From assembly GCF_020567705.1 (NCBI RefSeq), contig NZ_JAJDJU010000013.1, forward strand, positions 26,337-90,336: DNA of 64,000 bases, written 5' to 3'. The position numbers and the translations under genes were made by a program. How positions within the stretch are numbered: the first letter of the stretch is position 1; the number at the start of each line of letters is the position of its first letter. Of the stretch, positions 15,430-24,544 are shown piece after piece. The notes below the pieces were generated by a model. The model was not told the origin of the DNA and did not search any database. It worked only from the letters and a program-made list of their open reading frames with translations. Source of the DNA: Acidocella sp. KAb 2-4 (lineage in GTDB: Bacteria; Pseudomonadota; Alphaproteobacteria; Acetobacterales; Acetobacteraceae).

Positions 15430-16908
15430 CTACAATCCCAAATCCAGTTGCGGGCTGTGCTTCTCGGCGCGCACCTTCGCAGTGCCGTCGGCGAAGCGCA
15501 GATTCAGCGCCGCTCCCGGCGCTACTTCCGTCGCGCTCGTCACCGCCGCGCCCTTGGCTGTTGTCACCAGCGCGAAGCCGCGCGCCAGCACGCGCTCATA
15601 GCTCACCGCCTCCAGCCGCGCGGCGACATTCTCCAGCCGCAGCCGCGCCTCGCGCAACTGGCCGGGCAGGGGGGCCTCCAGCCGCTGCGCCAGCAGGCCC
15701 AGGCCGCCGCGCCGCAGCGCGATTTCGGCGCCCGGATGGGTGAGGCGATACCCCGCCGCATCCAGCCGCTTCTGGCCCAGCCGCAGCAGGTTGGGCAGGC
15801 CGTCGCGCAAGCGGCGCTCCAGCAATTGCACATTGCCCCGCAGCCGCAGCAGCACATCGCGCGGATGCCGCAGTTGCATGCGCTCCACCCGCGCCCGCTT
15901 GGCCGCCAGGAAGTTCGGCAGCGCCATCGCCAGCCGGTCGCCGCGGTCGTCCAGCCGCTGGCGGGCGGTGCCCAGCATGGCGGGCAGATCGGGCAGCTTG
16001 GCCCCGGCGCGCTCGGCCCGCGCGCGGGCGAGGTCCAGCCCGCGTCCCATCGCCCCTTCCAGCCGCGCCGCCTTTTGCGCGAGGTCCGCCAGCAATTCCG
16101 CCCGCGCGGGCACGGCCATCTCGGCGGCGGCGGTAGGGGTGGGGGCGCGGCGGTCGGCGGCGAAGTCGATCAGCGTCGTATCCGTCTCATGCCCGACGGC
16201 CGAGATCAGCGGAATCCGGCTCGCCGCCGCGGCGCGCACCACCGCCTCGTCGTTGAACGCCATCAGGTCTTCCAGGCTGCCGCCGCCGCGCGCCACGATC
16301 AGCACGTCAGGCTGCGGCAGCTCCGGCGGCAGGGCGTTGAACCCGGCGATGGCGGCGGCGATCTTCTCGGCCGCGCCCTCGCCCTGCACCGGCACCGGCC
16401 AGAGCAGGATCGGGCGCGGGAAGCGCCGTGCGATGGTCGTCTTGATATCCTGCAACACCGCGCCCTGGGGCGAAGTCACCACCCCCACCACGCGTGGCAG
16501 CAACGGCAGGGCGCGGCGGCGCTCAAACAGCCCCTCCGCCTGCAATTTCACCCGCAGCGCCTCGATCCGCGCCAGCAGCGCCCCGGCCCCGGCATATTCC
16601 AGCTTGTCCACGATGAGCTGGTATTCCGAGCGCTCGGGGTAGGAGGTCAGCCGCCCGGTGGCGATCACCTCCACCCCGTTCTCCGGCTTCAGCCCGACTC
16701 GCGCCGCCACGCCCTTCCAGATGATGGCGCGGATCTTCGCCCCTTCATCCTTGAGCGCGAAATATTGATGCCCCGAGGCATAGGCCTTGAATTCCGTGAT
16801 CTCGCCGCGCACCCGCACGCGCCCAAACGCGCCCTCCAGCGTGCGTTTCACCGCCCCGGCCAGTTCGGAGACCGAAAATTCCGGCGTATTCTGTCCCATT
16901 TCACTCAT
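15430..16908 (-). CDS. xseA: Exodeoxyribonuclease VII large subunit
   Basis: A 492-residue nuclease subunit that degrades single-stranded DNA with XseB. The N-terminal OB fold reads VSELAGAVKRTLEGAFGRVR, followed by the catalytic region (VVGVVTSPQGAVLQDI, ARGGGSLEDLMAFNDE and ISAVGHETDTTLIDFAAD) and a long coiled-coil C-terminal region rich in Arg and Ala. Slightly longer than the E. coli protein of about 456. The small subunit is not next to it. Divergent from purD with a 48-base gap holding both promoters. Confidence 0.93.
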   Translation of the reverse strand: MSEMGQNTPEFSVSELAGAVKRTLEGAFGRVRVRGEITEFKAYASGHQYFALKDEGAKIRAIIWKGVAARVGLKPENGVEVIATGRLTSYPERSEYQLIVDKLEYAGAGALLARIEALRVKLQAEGLFERRRALPLLPRVVGVVTSPQGAVLQDIKTTIARRFPRPILLWPVPVQGEGAAEKIAAAIAGFNALPPELPQPDVLIVARGGGSLEDLMAFNDEAVVRAAAASRIPLISAVGHETDTTLIDFAADRRAPTPTAAAEMAVPARAELLADLAQKAARLEGAMGRGLDLARARAERAGAKLPDLPAMLGTARQRLDDRGDRLAMALPNFLAAKRARVERMQLRHPRDVLLRLRGNVQLLERRLRDGLPNLLRLGQKRLDAAGYRLTHPGAEIALRRGGLGLLAQRLEAPLPGQLREARLRLENVAARLEAVSYERVLARGFALVTTAKGAAVTSATEVAPGAALNLRFADGTAKVRAEKHSPQLDLGL

Positions 16909-16956
16909 ACGGCCAGACTATGATACAGCCCGGCCGGACAACAAAGGGGGCGGCAC

Positions 16957-18222
16957 ATGCGCGTTTTGATTATTGGTTCCGGCGGGCGCGAGCACGCCTT
17001 GGCCTGGGCGATCGCCAAGAGCCCGATGCTGAACAAGCTCTACATCGCCCCCGGCAACCCCGGCACCGCCCAGCTTGGCGAAAACGTGCCTCTGCGCGCC
17101 ACCGACATCGCGGGCATCGTCGCCTTCGCCGTGGCCAACCAGATTGACCTCGTGGTGCCTGGCCCCGAAGCCCCGCTGGTGGCCGGCATCGCCGACGCCC
17201 TGGCCAAGGCGGGCGTCGCCTGCTGCGGCCCCTCGGCCGCTGCCGCGCAGCTTGAGGGCAGTAAGAAATTCACCAAGGAGGTCGCCGAGGCCGCCAACAT
17301 CCCCACCGCGCGCTGGGCCAGCTTCACTCACGCGCTGGAGGCGCATGAATATATTGACGCCGTGGGCGCGCCCATCGTGATCAAGGCCGATGGCCTGGCC
17401 GCGGGCAAGGGGGTCGTCGTCGCCGCCACGCCCGAGGAAGCGCATGACGCCATCACCGCCATCATGGAGGACAAGGTGCACGGCGCCGCCGGAGCGCTGG
17501 TGGTGATCGAGCAATGCCTGGTCGGTGAGGAGATTTCGGTCTTCGCGCTCTGCGATGGCGAGGACGCGCTGTATTTCGGCACTGCCGCCGACCATAAGCG
17601 CGTGGGCGAGGGCGATACCGGCCCCAACACTGGCGGCATGGGCGCGATTTTCGCCCCGCCCTGGGCCACGCCCGAGGTGATCGAGGCCAGCATGAACCAG
17701 ATCATCCGCCCGGCGCTGAAAGAGATGGCGCGGCGCGGCACGCCCTTCCGCGGCTTTCTGTTCGCCGGGCTGATGGTGGAGCATGATGGGCCGAAGCTGA
17801 TCGAGTTCAACGTCCGCTTCGGCGACCCGGAATGCGAGACCGTGCTGCCGATGCTGAAATCCGACCTGCTGCCCGCGCTGCTCGCCGCCACCAATGGCAC
17901 GCTGAAACAGGCGAAGGTGGAGTTCAACCATGGCGGCTCCGCCACGGTGGTAATGTGCGCCAAGGGCTATCCCGGCGCCTATGCCACGGGCAGTGAAATC
18001 TACGGGCTGGACGAAGCCGCCAAACTGCCCGGCGCGCACATCTTCCACGCCGGCACCATGGCCGAGCAGGAGGGCGTTCTCGCCAATGGCGGGCGCGTAT
18101 TGGCGGTGAACGCCGTGGGCGCCGACCTGCGCGAGGCGCTCACCCGCGCCTATGCGGCGGTGGACGCGATCGACTGGGAAGACGGCTTCTGCCGCCGCGA
18201 TATCGGGCGAAGGGCGTTATAG
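16957..18222 (+). CDS. purD: Phosphoribosylamine--glycine ligase
   Basis: A 421-residue ATP-grasp enzyme that makes glycinamide ribonucleotide in purine synthesis. Motifs: MRVLIIGSGGREHALAWAI at the start, PGNPGTAQ, PIVIKADGLAAGKGVVVA for ATP binding, GPNTGGMGAIFAPP, and FNVRFGDPECETVLPM at the metal site. Length is normal for the family. It is a single gene here; 70 bases separate it from the DUF1796 gene. Confidence 0.95.
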   Translation: MRVLIIGSGGREHALAWAIAKSPMLNKLYIAPGNPGTAQLGENVPLRATDIAGIVAFAVANQIDLVVPGPEAPLVAGIADALAKAGVACCGPSAAAAQLEGSKKFTKEVAEAANIPTARWASFTHALEAHEYIDAVGAPIVIKADGLAAGKGVVVAATPEEAHDAITAIMEDKVHGAAGALVVIEQCLVGEEISVFALCDGEDALYFGTAADHKRVGEGDTGPNTGGMGAIFAPPWATPEVIEASMNQIIRPALKEMARRGTPFRGFLFAGLMVEHDGPKLIEFNVRFGDPECETVLPMLKSDLLPALLAATNGTLKQAKVEFNHGGSATVVMCAKGYPGAYATGSEIYGLDEAAKLPGAHIFHAGTMAEQEGVLANGGRVLAVNAVGADLREALTRAYAAVDAIDWEDGFCRRDIGRRAL

Positions 18223-18292
18223 GGTTTTCATAAATTCTAACGCGGCGGTAGCAAGGGCTGTGAGCGCCGCCGCGACGCCGGAAAGGCAGAAC

Positions 18293-18949
18293 ATGAGTGA
18301 GCAGAAGCTGAAAAGATTTGCGGCCGGGTTGTACGCCAAGCTGCAACCCAGGCGGTTCCACAAGGTCGTCAGCCTCGGCTACGCGTGTGATGTCGCCCAT
18401 CAGATCCGGCGCATCCTGCATCAGACCGAGAGTTATCCGTTCGACTGGCTGCTGACGCCGCTGAACGCCGTGCAAACTCTGATCCAGACCGGCTTCGACG
18501 GATTTCTTGCCCCTGAAAATTTGGTCCACGAACACAACTATGTTCTGGACCGCGAGACCGGCATCAAATACCTGCACGACTTCAAAAATCTAGAGAATTT
18601 CTCTGGAGAAATCATGGAGATCCGGGAAAAATACAGCCGCCGCGTCGCCAGATGGCAGGATTTGATGCGCCACCAGGCGTCCATCCTGTTCGTCCGTGGG
18701 CAGAAGGATTACGACCATTTACCGCCGATCAGCCTCGACGCCGCGCGGCGGCTATGGAGCGTTATCGCGCAAGCCTATCCGGCGATTTCGCTGCATCTGC
18801 TGGTCATCCAGCCACTCGATTGCACGGTGCCCGATTTTGCCGACGACAAGATCACGATGGTGCGGATGGGCAATCCCGATCCCATCGTTTGGAGCGGTGA
18901 CGACGGAAAATGGCAACAGCTTCTCAGCGGTATCAATAAACCCCGCTAA
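18293..18949 (+). CDS. DUF1796 papain-like cysteine peptidase family protein
   Basis: A 218-residue protein with the DUF1796 signature: VVSLGYACDVAHQIRRI with candidate nucleophile Cys32, then SYPFDWLLTPLNAV, then LVHEHNYVLDRETGIKYLHD carrying histidines. The family is predicted to be a circularly related papain-like peptidase; members often sit in polysaccharide or glycosyltransferase loci, but here no such genes flank it. ATG 18293 is preceded by GAAAGG. Composition is less GC-extreme than its neighbours (many AAA, GAT and ATT codons), which may point to recent acquisition. Confidence 0.72.
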   Translation: MSEQKLKRFAAGLYAKLQPRRFHKVVSLGYACDVAHQIRRILHQTESYPFDWLLTPLNAVQTLIQTGFDGFLAPENLVHEHNYVLDRETGIKYLHDFKNLENFSGEIMEIREKYSRRVARWQDLMRHQASILFVRGQKDYDHLPPISLDAARRLWSVIAQAYPAISLHLLVIQPLDCTVPDFADDKITMVRMGNPDPIVWSGDDGKWQQLLSGINKPR

Positions 18950-18955
18950 ACGGCC

Positions 18956-20068
18956 TCACGCCGCCGCGATCGCCGCCACCCCCGCCACCGCGATCACCGC
19001 CAGCCCATAGACCAGCCCGGTCGGCCCCAGCAGCGCCATCACCCCGCCCATGGCCGGCGGCGCGAAAATTCCACCCAGCGTATAGATCACCATGGCCAGA
19101 GACATCGCCCTGGCCAGCGCCGCGCCGGAATAGCGCGTGCCCAGCTTCACCATGCCCACGGTGAACAGCCCGCCCTGCGCCAGCCCCCACAGCGCCAGCA
19201 CCGGCCACACCGCCCCATGCGCCAGCGCCAATGGCAGGGTCGGGGGCAGCAGCACCATCAGCCCGGCAGTGGCCAGTTTCAGCTTACGCCGGTCCAGCTT
19301 GTCGGCCAGCGCGCCGCAGAGTAGCGCGCCCAGCGCCACCCCGGTTTGGCACGCCACCACCAGCAGCGCCGCGCGGTGCAGCCCGGTGCCAAGCCCCAGC
19401 CCCATCACCGGCAGCAGCGAGAGATTGCTCGCCTCCGTCAGCCCCACCAGCCCGATGCCAACAAACGCCGCCACCTCGCCGCGCAGCACCGTGGCGGCTT
19501 TCACGCTGCCCGGGTGCTCATCCATCACGCTTTGCTCCCGCCCGGCCAAGCCGAGCAGCAGCATTGAGACCATCACCACCCCGGCGGCGGCCAAGACCGG
19601 CTCGGGCCCGGCATGGCCGATCAGCGCCAGCAGTCCCGGCCCGGCGGCCATTGAGCCGCTCAGCACCAGCTCATAAGCCCCGATCAGCCGCCCGCGCAGA
19701 TGCTCCGGCACGCTGCCATTGATCCAGGTATCCATGCCCGCCCAGCGGAGCCCGAGCGACACGCCCAGCATTAGGCACAGCGCGCCCCACACGGCCACCG
19801 CGCTGGTGGCGGCGAAGCTCAGGAACACCAGCACTGACAGCCCCATGCCCAGCAGCACCATGCGCTGTAGCCCGAGCCGGTGCATCAGCCGCGGCACATA
19901 GCCCGACACCGCGAGCAGCCCCACCCAGGGCAGGCCGGAGATCAGCCCGACCCAGCCATCGCTGATCCCCTTGGCGCGCAGCGACACGGAGAGCAGCGGC
20001 AGGAACATCCAGAACGAGCCAGCCGAGAAAAACGAAGACGCGGTGGCGAGCAGCAGACGGTAGGGCAT
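18956..20068 (-). CDS. MFS transporter
   Basis: A 370-residue major facilitator with about eleven to twelve hydrophobic segments. After the first two helices the loop RLMHRLGLQRMVLLGMG stands for the family's loop 2-3, and GMDTWINGSVPEHLRGRLIG follows helix 5; this resembles the YcaD-like group of exporters. A second R/K-rich loop (ADKLDRRKLKLATAG) starts the C-terminal half. It is slightly short for the superfamily. Substrate unknown. It begins four bases after the MsbA-like exporter gene, so they are an operon. Confidence 0.8.
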   Translation of the reverse strand: MPYRLLLATASSFFSAGSFWMFLPLLSVSLRAKGISDGWVGLISGLPWVGLLAVSGYVPRLMHRLGLQRMVLLGMGLSVLVFLSFAATSAVAVWGALCLMLGVSLGLRWAGMDTWINGSVPEHLRGRLIGAYELVLSGSMAAGPGLLALIGHAGPEPVLAAAGVVMVSMLLLGLAGREQSVMDEHPGSVKAATVLRGEVAAFVGIGLVGLTEASNLSLLPVMGLGLGTGLHRAALLVVACQTGVALGALLCGALADKLDRRKLKLATAGLMVLLPPTLPLALAHGAVWPVLALWGLAQGGLFTVGMVKLGTRYSGAALARAMSLAMVIYTLGGIFAPPAMGGVMALLGPTGLVYGLAVIAVAGVAAIAAA

Positions 20069-20072
20069 GGGG

Positions 20073-21812
20073 TTATGCTGCCAGGGCCTGGGCCTTCACC
20101 AGCCGGGCGAAGGCCCCATCCAGCGCGATCAGCTCCTCATGCGTGCCGAATTCGGCCACTTGCCCGTCAGCCATCACCACGATGAGATCGGCGTCGCGCA
20201 CGGTGGAGAGCCGGTGCGCCACCACGATGGTGGTGCGCCCCTGGCGCAGCCGCGCCAGCGCCGCCTGCACCAGCGCCTCGCTCTCGGTGTCCAGCGCGCT
20301 GGTGGCTTCGTCGAGCAGCAGGATGCGCGGGTTGCGCAGAATGGCGCGGGCGATGGCCACGCGCTGGCGCTGCCCGCCCGAGAGGCGCTGCCCGTTCACC
20401 CCCACACGGGTGCCGAGCTTCTCCGGCATGTCCTTCACGAAGCCGCAGGCGGCGGCCTCGGCGGCGGCCCACACCTCGTCCGGAGCCGCGTCCGGCCGTC
20501 CGAGCCGGATATTGGCGCCGATCGTGTCGTCGAACAGCAGTGCCTCTTGCCCGACATAGGCGATCGCCCCGCGCAGGCTGGCGAGGGTGACATGAGAGAT
20601 GTCCTCGCCATCGATCAGGATGCGTCCGGCACTTGGCGTATATAGCCGCGGCAGCAGGGCCAGCGCGGTGGATTTGCCCGCCCCCGAGGCGCCGACCAGC
20701 GCCAGCATCTTGCCCGGCGCGGCGGTGAAGGAGAGATCACGCAGCCCCGGCCGTCCGTCGGGATAGGTGAAGGCGACATGCTCAAACACCACCTCGCCCG
20801 GCCCGGCGGGCAGGGGCTGCGCCCCCGGCGCGTCGGCGATGGCGGGCGGCTCGTCGATCACGGCGAACACCCGCACCAGCCCGGCCATGCCGGTCTGAAC
20901 GGCGGAGTTCATCGTGCCCAGCGCGCGCAGCGGGCGCGAGGCGATCAGCAGTGCCGAGATGAAGCCCATGAAATTGCCGATGCCATTATCGCCCACGGCG
21001 TTGCGCCAGCCCTCGAAGCCGATGACCAGCGCCACCGCCAGCCCGCCCAGCACCTCCAGCATCGGGTCGAGCCGCGCGCGCACGCGGGTCATGCGGATCA
21101 GTACCGTATACAAATCGTTGAATGTTTTCTCGGCACGGCTGATCTCATGCCCCTCCAGCCCATAGGCGCGCACGGTGCGGGCCTGGGCGAAGCTTTCATT
21201 GAGCATGGAGGCGGCCACGCCGACCATTTGCTGCATGCCGCCAGAGGCGCGGCGCATGCGCTTGCCGATCTTCTGGATCGGTATCCCGGCCAGCGGATAG
21301 AGCAGAGCGGCGATGATGCTCAGCTTCCAGTCGATGGTGATCATCGTGCCGATCAGCCCCACCACGGTCGCCGCGTCCGACACCGCGTTGACCGACCGGG
21401 TCAGCGCCTCGCTGATCATCGTGGCGTCGGCGGTGAAGCGCGCGGCGAGCTGCGCCGGGGTCTCGCGCTCCACCCGCGCCAGCGCGGCGTTGGTGAGGTG
21501 CGCGAACATCCCGTTCTGCAGGCGGCGGATGACGAGCAGCACCATGTCCTGCGTCAGCACGGCTTGCAGATACATGGAGGCCCCCTTCACCCCGGTCACG
21601 GCCAGCACCAGCAGCGGCACCTGGTAGAGGATGCGCGGGTCCTTGTGTGTGAACATGGTGAAGGCCCAGTCGATCAGCGCCGGATACAGCGCCGTGGCGC
21701 CGGACATGATCAGCGTGGTGACGACGATGAGCGCGATGCGGCCCTTGAAGAAGCGGATATGCTCGCGCCACAGGCGGTGCAGTAGCGCGGCGGTGGAGGT
21801 TTGGTCGGTCAT
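20073..21812 (-). CDS. MsbA-like ABC exporter (permease fused to ATPase)
   Basis: A 579-residue half-transporter: six membrane helices in residues about 25-310, then a nucleotide-binding domain with Walker A (LVGASGAGKSTALALLP), Q-loop (YVGQEALLFDDT), signature (LSGGQRQRVAIARA), Walker B (ILLLDEATSALD) and the switch histidine (IVVAHRLSTVRDAD). It would act as a homodimer, flipping lipid A precursor or exporting another amphipathic compound. ATG 21812 (MTDQ) is preferred; another ATG lies 18 bases upstream. msbA is a plausible name, but many paralogues exist in these genomes. Confidence 0.85.
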   Translation of the reverse strand: MTDQTSTAALLHRLWREHIRFFKGRIALIVVTTLIMSGATALYPALIDWAFTMFTHKDPRILYQVPLLVLAVTGVKGASMYLQAVLTQDMVLLVIRRLQNGMFAHLTNAALARVERETPAQLAARFTADATMISEALTRSVNAVSDAATVVGLIGTMITIDWKLSIIAALLYPLAGIPIQKIGKRMRRASGGMQQMVGVAASMLNESFAQARTVRAYGLEGHEISRAEKTFNDLYTVLIRMTRVRARLDPMLEVLGGLAVALVIGFEGWRNAVGDNGIGNFMGFISALLIASRPLRALGTMNSAVQTGMAGLVRVFAVIDEPPAIADAPGAQPLPAGPGEVVFEHVAFTYPDGRPGLRDLSFTAAPGKMLALVGASGAGKSTALALLPRLYTPSAGRILIDGEDISHVTLASLRGAIAYVGQEALLFDDTIGANIRLGRPDAAPDEVWAAAEAAACGFVKDMPEKLGTRVGVNGQRLSGGQRQRVAIARAILRNPRILLLDEATSALDTESEALVQAALARLRQGRTTIVVAHRLSTVRDADLIVVMADGQVAEFGTHEELIALDGAFARLVKAQALAA

Positions 21813-21867
21813 GCCCGCGTGGTTAAGCACAGTTTTGGGCCGCCGAGAAATGCGCTATGCCGGCGGC

Positions 21868-22539
21868 ATGGACAGCATTTATAAGGGGGACCTCGTCTCC
21901 AAGCGCGGCCGGCGAAACGCTTGGATCGACGCCTTGTTCGTCGACCACGCCATTTTCCGTCTGATCTGGACGAATTTCGCCGCCGTGGAGCCGGGGGTGC
22001 TGTACCGCTCCAACCATCCCACGCCCGGCAACCTCGCCGCCTTCACCCGCAAATTCGGGCTGAAAACGCTCATCAACCTGCGGGGGCGCACGCATAGCGG
22101 GTCGGATGCGCTCTCGCACGAGATGGCCCGGCGCCTGGGGCTTGAATTCCACGACATGGCCTTCGAATCCCGTGGCGCGCCGCATAAGGAGCGGATTCTG
22201 CGTTACGCCGAGATCCTGCGCCAGATGCGCGCCCCGGCGCTGATCCACTGCAAATCTGGCGCCGACCGCGCGGGGCTGGCCGCCGGGCTGTTCGTGCTCA
22301 TCAACGGCGGCACGGTGGCGCAGGCGATGAAGCAGCTCTCGCTGCGCTTCGGGCACATCAAACAATCCAAGACCGGCATTCTCGACGCCTTCTTCGAGCT
22401 CTACCGCCGCACGGGCGAGGGCAGGAAGCCGTTTCTCGACTGGGTGCGGGAGGATTACGACGAGGCCGCGCTGCGCAACGCGTTCAAGGAGGGTAAAGTG
22501 GCCGAATTCATCAACGCCAAGCTGTTGAGGCGCGAGTGA
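21868..22539 (+). CDS. Dual-specificity/tyrosine phosphatase-like protein
   Basis: A 223-residue cysteine phosphatase. The P-loop is ALIHCKSGADRAGLAAGLF, fitting HCxxGxxRxG, with an upstream LKTLINLRGRTHSGSD strand-loop that supplies the general acid region. The N-terminus (FRLIWTNFAAVEPGVLYRSN) matches the family of bacterial protein phosphatases often annotated as tyrosine phosphatases and found near envelope or lipid genes. An alternative ATG lies at 21850. The stop overlaps the GTG of the next gene by four bases, so both are cotranslated. Confidence 0.78.
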   Translation: MDSIYKGDLVSKRGRRNAWIDALFVDHAIFRLIWTNFAAVEPGVLYRSNHPTPGNLAAFTRKFGLKTLINLRGRTHSGSDALSHEMARRLGLEFHDMAFESRGAPHKERILRYAEILRQMRAPALIHCKSGADRAGLAAGLFVLINGGTVAQAMKQLSLRFGHIKQSKTGILDAFFELYRRTGEGRKPFLDWVREDYDEAALRNAFKEGKVAEFINAKLLRRE

Positions 22540-23606
22540 GCGCGGCGCTGCGCCGGGCGGAGCGGTTCTGCGAGCGCCTCGGCCTGCGCCTGCCGGTGCT
22601 GCTCGCGCCGATGGCCGGGGCCTGTCCGCCCGCGCTCTCCGCCGCCGTGGCCAATGCGGGCGGGCTGGGGGCGTGCGGCGCGTTGCAGATGCCGCCTCCG
22701 ACCATTGCCGATTGGGCGGCGCAGTTCCGCGCGGCCAGCCCTGGCGGGTTCCAGATCAATCTCTGGGTGCCCGACCCGCCGCCGCGGCGCGATGCCGAGG
22801 CCGAGGCGCGGATGCGCGCTTTTCTCGGCCAATGGGGGCCGGAGGTGCCGCCCGAGGCGGGCGATTTCACCCCGCCCGATTTCGCCGCGCAATGCGAGGC
22901 CGTACTCGCCGCCCGCCCGGTCGCGGTCTCCTCGATGATGGGCGTGTTCCCGCCCGATTACATGGCCCGGCTGAAGGCGGCGGGTATTCTCTGGCTGGCG
23001 ACGGTGACCACCGTGGCCGAGGGCCGTGCCGCCGCCGCCGCCGGGGCTGACGCGCTGATCGCCCAGGGGGCCGAGGCGGGTGGGCATCGCGGCGCTTTCG
23101 CGGCGCAGGATGCCGAGCGCGCGGCGGTGGGGCTGTTCGCCCTGGTGCCGGCGCTGTGCGACGCCGTGGACCTGCCGGTGATCGCGGCGGGCGGCATCGC
23201 GGATGCCCGCACCATCGCCGCGGCGCTGCTGCTGGGCGCCTCGGCGGTGCAGGTGGGCACCGGGTTTCTGCGCGCCGTGGAGTCCGGCATCGCACCCGCC
23301 TGGGCCGATGCCCTGGCCTCGGCCCAGCCTGAGGACACCATGCTCACCCGCGCCTTTTCGGGCCGGACCGGGCGCGGGCTGGCGAATGACTATGTCCGTG
23401 CCGCCGCCGCGCCGGGCGCGCCGGAACCAGCGCCGCATCCGGTGCAGCGCGGGTTGACGCAGAAGATGCGCGAGGCGGCGGTGCGCGGCAACGACATCAC
23501 GCGCCTACAGGCCTGGGCGGGGCAGGCGGCGCGGCTGGCGCCAGCCCGCCCGGCAGGTGAGATCGCCACCGGATGGTGGGACGCCGCCCGCAACCTGCTG
23601 GGATAA
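22536..23606 (+). CDS. Nitronate monooxygenase family flavoenzyme
   Basis: A 356-residue FMN TIM-barrel protein. Features: LLAPMAGACPPALSAAVANA near the N-terminus, ADALIAQGAEAGGHRGAF with the family histidine, and VIAAGGIADARTIAAALLLG plus ASAVQVGTGFLR for phosphate binding. These match the 2-nitropropane dioxygenase/nitronate monooxygenase group; related enoyl-ACP reductase FabK has the same fold. Starts with GTG overlapping the phosphatase stop. Its physiological substrate cannot be told from sequence. Confidence 0.82.
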   Translation: MSAALRRAERFCERLGLRLPVLLAPMAGACPPALSAAVANAGGLGACGALQMPPPTIADWAAQFRAASPGGFQINLWVPDPPPRRDAEAEARMRAFLGQWGPEVPPEAGDFTPPDFAAQCEAVLAARPVAVSSMMGVFPPDYMARLKAAGILWLATVTTVAEGRAAAAAGADALIAQGAEAGGHRGAFAAQDAERAAVGLFALVPALCDAVDLPVIAAGGIADARTIAAALLLGASAVQVGTGFLRAVESGIAPAWADALASAQPEDTMLTRAFSGRTGRGLANDYVRAAAAPGAPEPAPHPVQRGLTQKMREAAVRGNDITRLQAWAGQAARLAPARPAGEIATGWWDAARNLLG

Positions 23607-23628
23607 ACGGACCAAAGTTTTTGCGGGG

Positions 23629-23660
23629 TTTGGGGCGATTTTTTCAAAAAGCGTCCCAAA
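23629..23660. terminator. Long hairpin between converging genes, possible dispersed repeat
   Basis: TTTGGGGCGATTTTT and AAAAAGCGTCCCAAA pair over 15 positions with one mismatch and one G-U pair, around a two-base centre. The run of T/A in the middle of the stem is unlike a standard terminator. It sits in the 62-base gap between the nitronate monooxygenase gene and the lipoprotein gene and can serve both strands. The preceding AAAGTTTTTGCGGGGTTTGG resembles repeats I associate with Acetobacteraceae intergenic DNA, which I cannot verify here. Confidence 0.5.
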
Positions 23661-23668
23661 AGTGCTCT

Positions 23669-24544
23669 TTAAGACGCTGGTTTCGCGGCTTTCTTCAGCA
23701 CGGCGTTGCTCACCACCTGCTGGATGCCGCCCGCCGCCTCCCGCGCCGCCGCCGCCGCAACATCGCCCCAATAGGGCGTGATGTCGCCGGGGTTGAGATC
23801 GTGGATCTGCGTCACCTGTCCGGCCACGCGGTTATTGCCGTCGCGCACCACCCAATCCAGCTCCACCTGCATCTGCCCGCCCGTATCCGGCTTGCTCTTC
23901 ACCGCGCAGGTCACGGTGAAATCGGCGTCCTTGGCGTCATCGGCCAGCATGTCATCGGGGCCGGGCAGGGCGCGTTTCAGGTTCATCGGCAAGGCGGTGT
24001 CGCCATCGCCGGGGGCGCCCGTCACCGCGCCCACAAAAATGCGCGGCGGCCGGTTCTCCAGCGAGTCCGGGTTGCTCTGCTGCACCTGCGCGTTGATGTT
24101 GGCCAGCAGCTTGGAGAGCGCTGGCGCATCGGCCGCCGCAGCGGCGCTGAGCGTGGCGGCGTTGCCGCTGGTCCAGCTCTGGGCGGGTTCGGGCGCGCCG
24201 CTCTGCTGGCCATAGCGCTTGCCGTCCGGCCCGGTGATGACATAGGCGGGCGTGACGCTGCCGCCGCTCTGCTGGGCGGTGATCTGCAGCCGCCAATCCC
24301 GCTTGCCCGCCGGCGCGGCCACGCTCGGCACGTCGTAATTCACCAGTGCGCCCGCGAGATCCCCGGCAAAGGCAGCGGCGGCCTTGCTGTCGAGCAGCGC
24401 CGCTTTCGGCGCGGGCACCATCAGCACCGGGGCGGGGGGAATGGATAGCCGCGCCCCTTCGGGGCCGGGATTGCCATAAAACGGCTCCGGCAAGGTACCG
24501 CAGGCCGCCAGCAGCAGCGGCAGCAGCAGGGGCGCGCGTTTCAT
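23669..24544 (-). CDS. Hypothetical lipoprotein
   Basis: A 291-residue protein beginning with a lipoprotein signal, LLLPLLLAACGTLP, with the lipidated cysteine at residue 15. The rest is rich in Ala, Pro and Asp and I recognise no domain; the segment KRDWRLQITAQQSGGSVTPA and the closing LNPGDITPYWGDVAAAAA suggest a periplasmic folded region. It follows pgeF with a one-base stop/start overlap and is the last gene of the hldD-lgt-midA-pgeF run, so it is made together with Lgt, the enzyme that would lipidate it. No +2 aspartate is present, so outer-membrane sorting is the default guess. Confidence 0.72.
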   Translation of the reverse strand: MKRAPLLLPLLLAACGTLPEPFYGNPGPEGARLSIPPAPVLMVPAPKAALLDSKAAAAFAGDLAGALVNYDVPSVAAPAGKRDWRLQITAQQSGGSVTPAYVITGPDGKRYGQQSGAPEPAQSWTSGNAATLSAAAAADAPALSKLLANINAQVQQSNPDSLENRPPRIFVGAVTGAPGDGDTALPMNLKRALPGPDDMLADDAKDADFTVTCAVKSKPDTGGQMQVELDWVVRDGNNRVAGQVTQIHDLNPGDITPYWGDVAAAAAREAAGGIQQVVSNAVLKKAAKPAS

